DNA of 8,399 nucleotides from Octadecabacter sp. (GTDB taxonomy: Bacteria > Pseudomonadota > Alphaproteobacteria > Rhodobacterales > Rhodobacteraceae): the NCBI GenBank assembly GCA_018500065.2, contig JAHBAO020000373.1, positions 1 to 8,399 on the forward strand, read 5' to 3'. The position numbers were made by a program, and so were the translations under genes. Positions 6,197 to 8,399 of this stretch are shown here, piece after piece (within the stretch, counting starts at the first letter, position 1; the number at the start of each line of letters is the position of its first letter). The notes below the pieces were generated by a model that ran no database searches, was not told the origin of the DNA, and was given only the letters and a program-made list of their open reading frames with translations.

Positions 6197-7233
6197 CAGA
6201 CCTCTTCCATAACAGAAGGAATTTCGCGCGGTTCTTTGTCCAACCAACTTGGCACGGGCAAGCCTTTCTCCCGCAAGAATTCAGGGTTGAACAGTTTGGA
6301 CTGATAGCGCGTGCCATAGTCGCACAGGATCGTCACAATCGTGTGGCCCGGCCCCATGTCTTTGGCCATACGCACCGCACCCGCGATATTGATACCGCTT
6401 GAGCCACCCAGACACAGACCCTCGTTCTGGAGAACATCAAACACGTAAGGCAAAGCCTCTGCATCGTGGATGTTGTAGTTGTAATCGGGCTTTAGCCCTT
6501 CAAGGTTCTTGGTGATGCGCACCTGACCGATGCCCTCATTGATAGAGCCCCCGTCCGTCATGCTCAGCTCGCCTTTGGTATAGTAGTTGAACAGCGCCGC
6601 CCCGTCCGGGTCCGCAAGACCGATCTTCACGCCCTTGGGCTGAAGCGCCATCGCGACGCCAGCCAGCGTGCCCCCAGATCCAACCGCGCAGATAAACCCG
6701 TCAACTTTGCCACCCGTCTGTTCCCAAATCTCGGGCGCAGTGGTTTCGATATGGGCTTGGCGGTTGGCGACGTTATCAAACTGGTTGGCCCAGATCACGC
6801 CGTCATTGGTGGTGCGCGCCAATTCATTCGCAAGCCGTTCAGAATAGCGCACAAAGTTGTTGGGATTGCGGTACGGCGCGGCTGGTACTTGCACCAATTC
6901 GGCCCCCGCAAGGCGCAACATATCTTTCTTTTCTTCTGATTGCGTTTCAGGAATGACGATGACGGTTTTAAACCCCATCGACGCCCCGACCAACGCCAAG
7001 CCGATGCCTGTGTTGCCAGCCGTGCCTTCAACAATCGTGCCCCCCGGTTTCAGCAGCCCCTTGGCCACCGCATCACGGATAATGAACAACGCGGCGCGGT
7101 CCTTAACCGATTGACCGGGGTTCATAAATTCCGCTTTGCCCAAGATTTCGCAGCCCGTTTCGTCGGAGGCTGCATTCAGGCGAATGAGGGGTGTGTTGCC
7201 GACCGTGTCAGCGAGGTTGTTCCGGATGGTCAT
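6196..7233 (-). CDS. cysK: PLP-dependent cysteine synthase (CysK/CBS-like)
   Basis: This fold-type II PLP enzyme makes cysteine from O-acetylserine and sulfide in the cytoplasm. The 345 residues include the PLP lysine Lys44 in NPGQSVKDRAA, a substrate-loop motif EGTAGNTGIG (TSGNTG in most CysK) and a phosphate-binding loop VGSGGTLAG. GLADPDGAAL and GGSSGIN lie in the C-terminal half. The DPxG stretch and the C-terminal tail of about 30 residues (YGTRYQSKLFNPEF onward) are less like E. coli CysK and more like cystathionine beta-synthase catalytic cores, so a CBS-type activity is possible. The ATG at 7233-7231 has a good ribosome-binding site (GAAAGG, 7 bases upstream), which is preferred over a longer TTG-initiated reading at 7287. 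It follows trgB by 50 bases, the same neighbours as in the R. sphaeroides tellurite-resistance locus. Confidence 0.92.
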   Translation of the reverse strand: MTIRNNLADTVGNTPLIRLNAASDETGCEILGKAEFMNPGQSVKDRAALFIIRDAVAKGLLKPGGTIVEGTAGNTGIGLALVGASMGFKTVIVIPETQSEEKKDMLRLAGAELVQVPAAPYRNPNNFVRYSERLANELARTTNDGVIWANQFDNVANRQAHIETTAPEIWEQTGGKVDGFICAVGSGGTLAGVAMALQPKGVKIGLADPDGAALFNYYTKGELSMTDGGSINEGIGQVRITKNLEGLKPDYNYNIHDAEALPYVFDVLQNEGLCLGGSSGINIAGAVRMAKDMGPGHTIVTILCDYGTRYQSKLFNPEFLREKGLPVPSWLDKEPREIPSVMEEV

Positions 7234-7283
7234 TGCTTGGCCTTTCACGTTTGCAACAGGTGTAGGCGAGCCCTCGCGCACCT

Positions 7284-8399
7284 TCAAGCAGATGCACGCA
7301 AACCTTCACGATTACGTGCCAACCAATGCCCCGCAACAAGCAGCGGCAAAAGCCGATATTCCCCTGCGTTCAAGGCCGCATCAAAATCCGACCAATCCAT
7401 CACCTGCGAGCGAATGTCCTCGGCTTCGGATAGATTGCCCGCCACACCTTCGGACCCATCGGGCAAATCGGTAATGCCGATGAAAACGTAAAAGTGCTCT
7501 GTCGTTGATCCGGGGCTCGGGTACGCAGCTGAGACGCCGCGCAGCGATGAAATCTTGATTCCTGCCTCTTCTTCGGCTTCACGGATCGCCGCCTCTTCGG
7601 GGCTTTCGCCAGGGTCAATGCGCCCTGCAACGGGTTCCAGCGTCCACGGGTTCGGATCACCGCGAAAATATGCACCGGGTCGGAATTGTTCGACCAGCAT
7701 CACACGATCACGTACCGGATCATACGGCAGTACAATCGCAGCATCCACGCCGACAAAAACCGCACGGTTCACCGGTTCGGACATCGACCCGTCAAAGCGG
7801 CGAAACGTCAGGTCCAGTTCCTCAACGTTGAAAAAGCCTGCATATTGCTTGCGCGCCTCAATAAGATGCACGTCAGCGCGCCCCATGCTACCACTGCCCG
7901 ATGTGTTCGCAGCGCGGTGCCGTGACGCAGCGCGCGCCATCATGTTCGGATACTGCCCCCCCATTTGGGGGGCTGTCATGTTACCAAGGGCTGCCATCGC
8001 TTCAATCGCGGTCATTGCGGTCACTTCGCCAAACTCAGAAATCCACTTTTCGCGGTTCCAAGGTTCGGCGGGTGTCCAACGCCCCTCCGCCGGCACGTAG
8101 GCCGTTACACTGCGCGGCGCTTGGTCCTTATCAAGCACAACAAAATCGACGCGATCATAATCGAACGCTTTTTCGTAGAAATCCAAACGTTCAAGCTGTG
8201 CTGCGTTCAGGCCTTCGATAACCACACCTTCGGCAACACTGTCCGCGTCTTCGTGCATCATTGGAAACACATGGCCCGTTACGCGGCTCACACGGTACCC
8301 GGGCCGTACGGCCCATGTGATGCGTTGCGCAATATCAGGGTCGCCGCTGACAACTTTCAAAAGCGGCATGTGCAACAGTGTCCCGAAAACGAACAAATC
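7284..8399 (-). CDS. trgB: TrgB-like protein: gamma-glutamylcyclotransferase-like domain fused to Nudix hydrolase, 5' end outside window
   Basis: This is a two-domain protein of the TrgB type. The visible 371 residues start in frame at the right edge (DLFVFGTLLHMPLL), so only a few N-terminal residues are missing. Residues 1 to about 130 form a gamma-glutamylcyclotransferase/AIG2-like domain, with an FGTL substrate-loop motif and a LERLDFYEKAF segment that keeps the family's glutamate. A linker rich in Met, Gly, Ala and Gln (about 133-170) leads to a C-terminal ADP-ribose pyrophosphatase-like Nudix domain. Its Nudix box (about 259-281) fits GX5EX7REUXEEXGU fully, from GRIDPGE to REAEEEAGI, so hydrolase activity is likely. 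In R. sphaeroides trgB lies with cysK and contributes to tellurite resistance. The precise substrate (ADP-ribose or another nucleoside diphosphate) is inferred. Confidence 0.88.
   Translation of the reverse strand, partial: DLFVFGTLLHMPLLKVVSGDPDIAQRITWAVRPGYRVSRVTGHVFPMMHEDADSVAEGVVIEGLNAAQLERLDFYEKAFDYDRVDFVVLDKDQAPRSVTAYVPAEGRWTPAEPWNREKWISEFGEVTAMTAIEAMAALGNMTAPQMGGQYPNMMARAASRHRAANTSGSGSMGRADVHLIEARKQYAGFFNVEELDLTFRRFDGSMSEPVNRAVFVGVDAAIVLPYDPVRDRVMLVEQFRPGAYFRGDPNPWTLEPVAGRIDPGESPEEAAIREAEEEAGIKISSLRGVSAAYPSPGSTTEHFYVFIGITDLPDGSEGVAGNLSEAEDIRSQVMDWSDFDAALNAGEYRLLPLLVAGHWLARNREGLRASA
7955..7973. repeat. Perfect all-GC inverted repeat inside the trgB linker
   Basis: GCCCCCC (7955-7961) and GGGGGGC (7967-7973) form a seven-pair stem around a five-base loop. 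It includes a run of seven C followed within four bases by six G. It encodes part of the Met/Gly-rich interdomain linker (TAPQMGGQ) and has no U tract, so it is not a terminator. Confidence 0.6.

Noticed and set aside
6196..6247. A 17-residue N-terminal extension of the channel, starting at 6247
   Set aside because: It would put a polar stretch before a standard signal peptide and overlap cysK by 52 bases, whereas the ATG at 6196 fits the TGATG junction.
7234..7287. TTG start for cysK at 7287
   Set aside because: The ATG at 7233 has a good ribosome-binding site and matches the usual CysK N-terminus; the extra 18 residues show no family similarity.

Overview
The window looks like chromosomal DNA of a Rhodobacterales (roseobacter-type) alphaproteobacterium. 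The evidence is the GC-moderate coding style, a Sox-type lithotrophy regulatory block, and a trgB-cysK gene pair of the kind known from the Rhodobacter sphaeroides tellurite-resistance locus. No insertion sequence, phage gene, integrase or CRISPR array is visible. Coding density is very high, and no gene-free stretch exceeds about 120 bases.

Left part (1-2541): the edge of a sulfur-oxidation (sox) cluster. soxV (CcdA-type thiol-disulfide membrane transporter, minus strand, running off the left edge) is divergent from soxS (periplasmic thioredoxin). soxS is followed on the plus strand by soxR (ArsR-family, BigR/SqrR-like persulfide-sensing repressor) and a YeeE/YedE membrane protein that probably imports thiosulfate or a related sulfur compound. 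The 46-base soxV/soxS spacer holds a near-consensus sigma-70 promoter whose predicted +1 is the A of the soxS ATG. A CATTCA/TGAATG inverted repeat is wrapped around the -10 box. This suggests a leaderless soxS mRNA directly occluded by SoxR. The structural genes soxWXYZABCD would be expected beyond the left edge.

Middle (2567-2656): a tRNA-Ser(GGA) gene on the minus strand, with encoded CCA, faces the end of the yeeE-type gene and separates the sox block from the rest.

Right part (2725-8399, all minus strand): a tightly packed run read right to left. It comprises trgB (gamma-glutamylcyclotransferase-like plus Nudix hydrolase, entering from the right edge), cysK-like PLP synthase, a DUF3772-type MscS mechanosensitive channel, alaX (editing hydrolase for mischarged tRNA-Ala) and a small four-helix membrane protein of unknown function. 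The last four overlap by 1 or 4 bases at each junction (TGATG, ATGA, TGATG), so they are probably translationally coupled. The window therefore places sulfur oxidation and its redox relay next to cysteine synthesis, tellurite tolerance and general housekeeping genes.

No wholly new system is evident. The most interesting points are the compact soxS/soxV control region, the stand-alone sulfur transporter in the sox operon, and the CBS-like features of the CysK protein.
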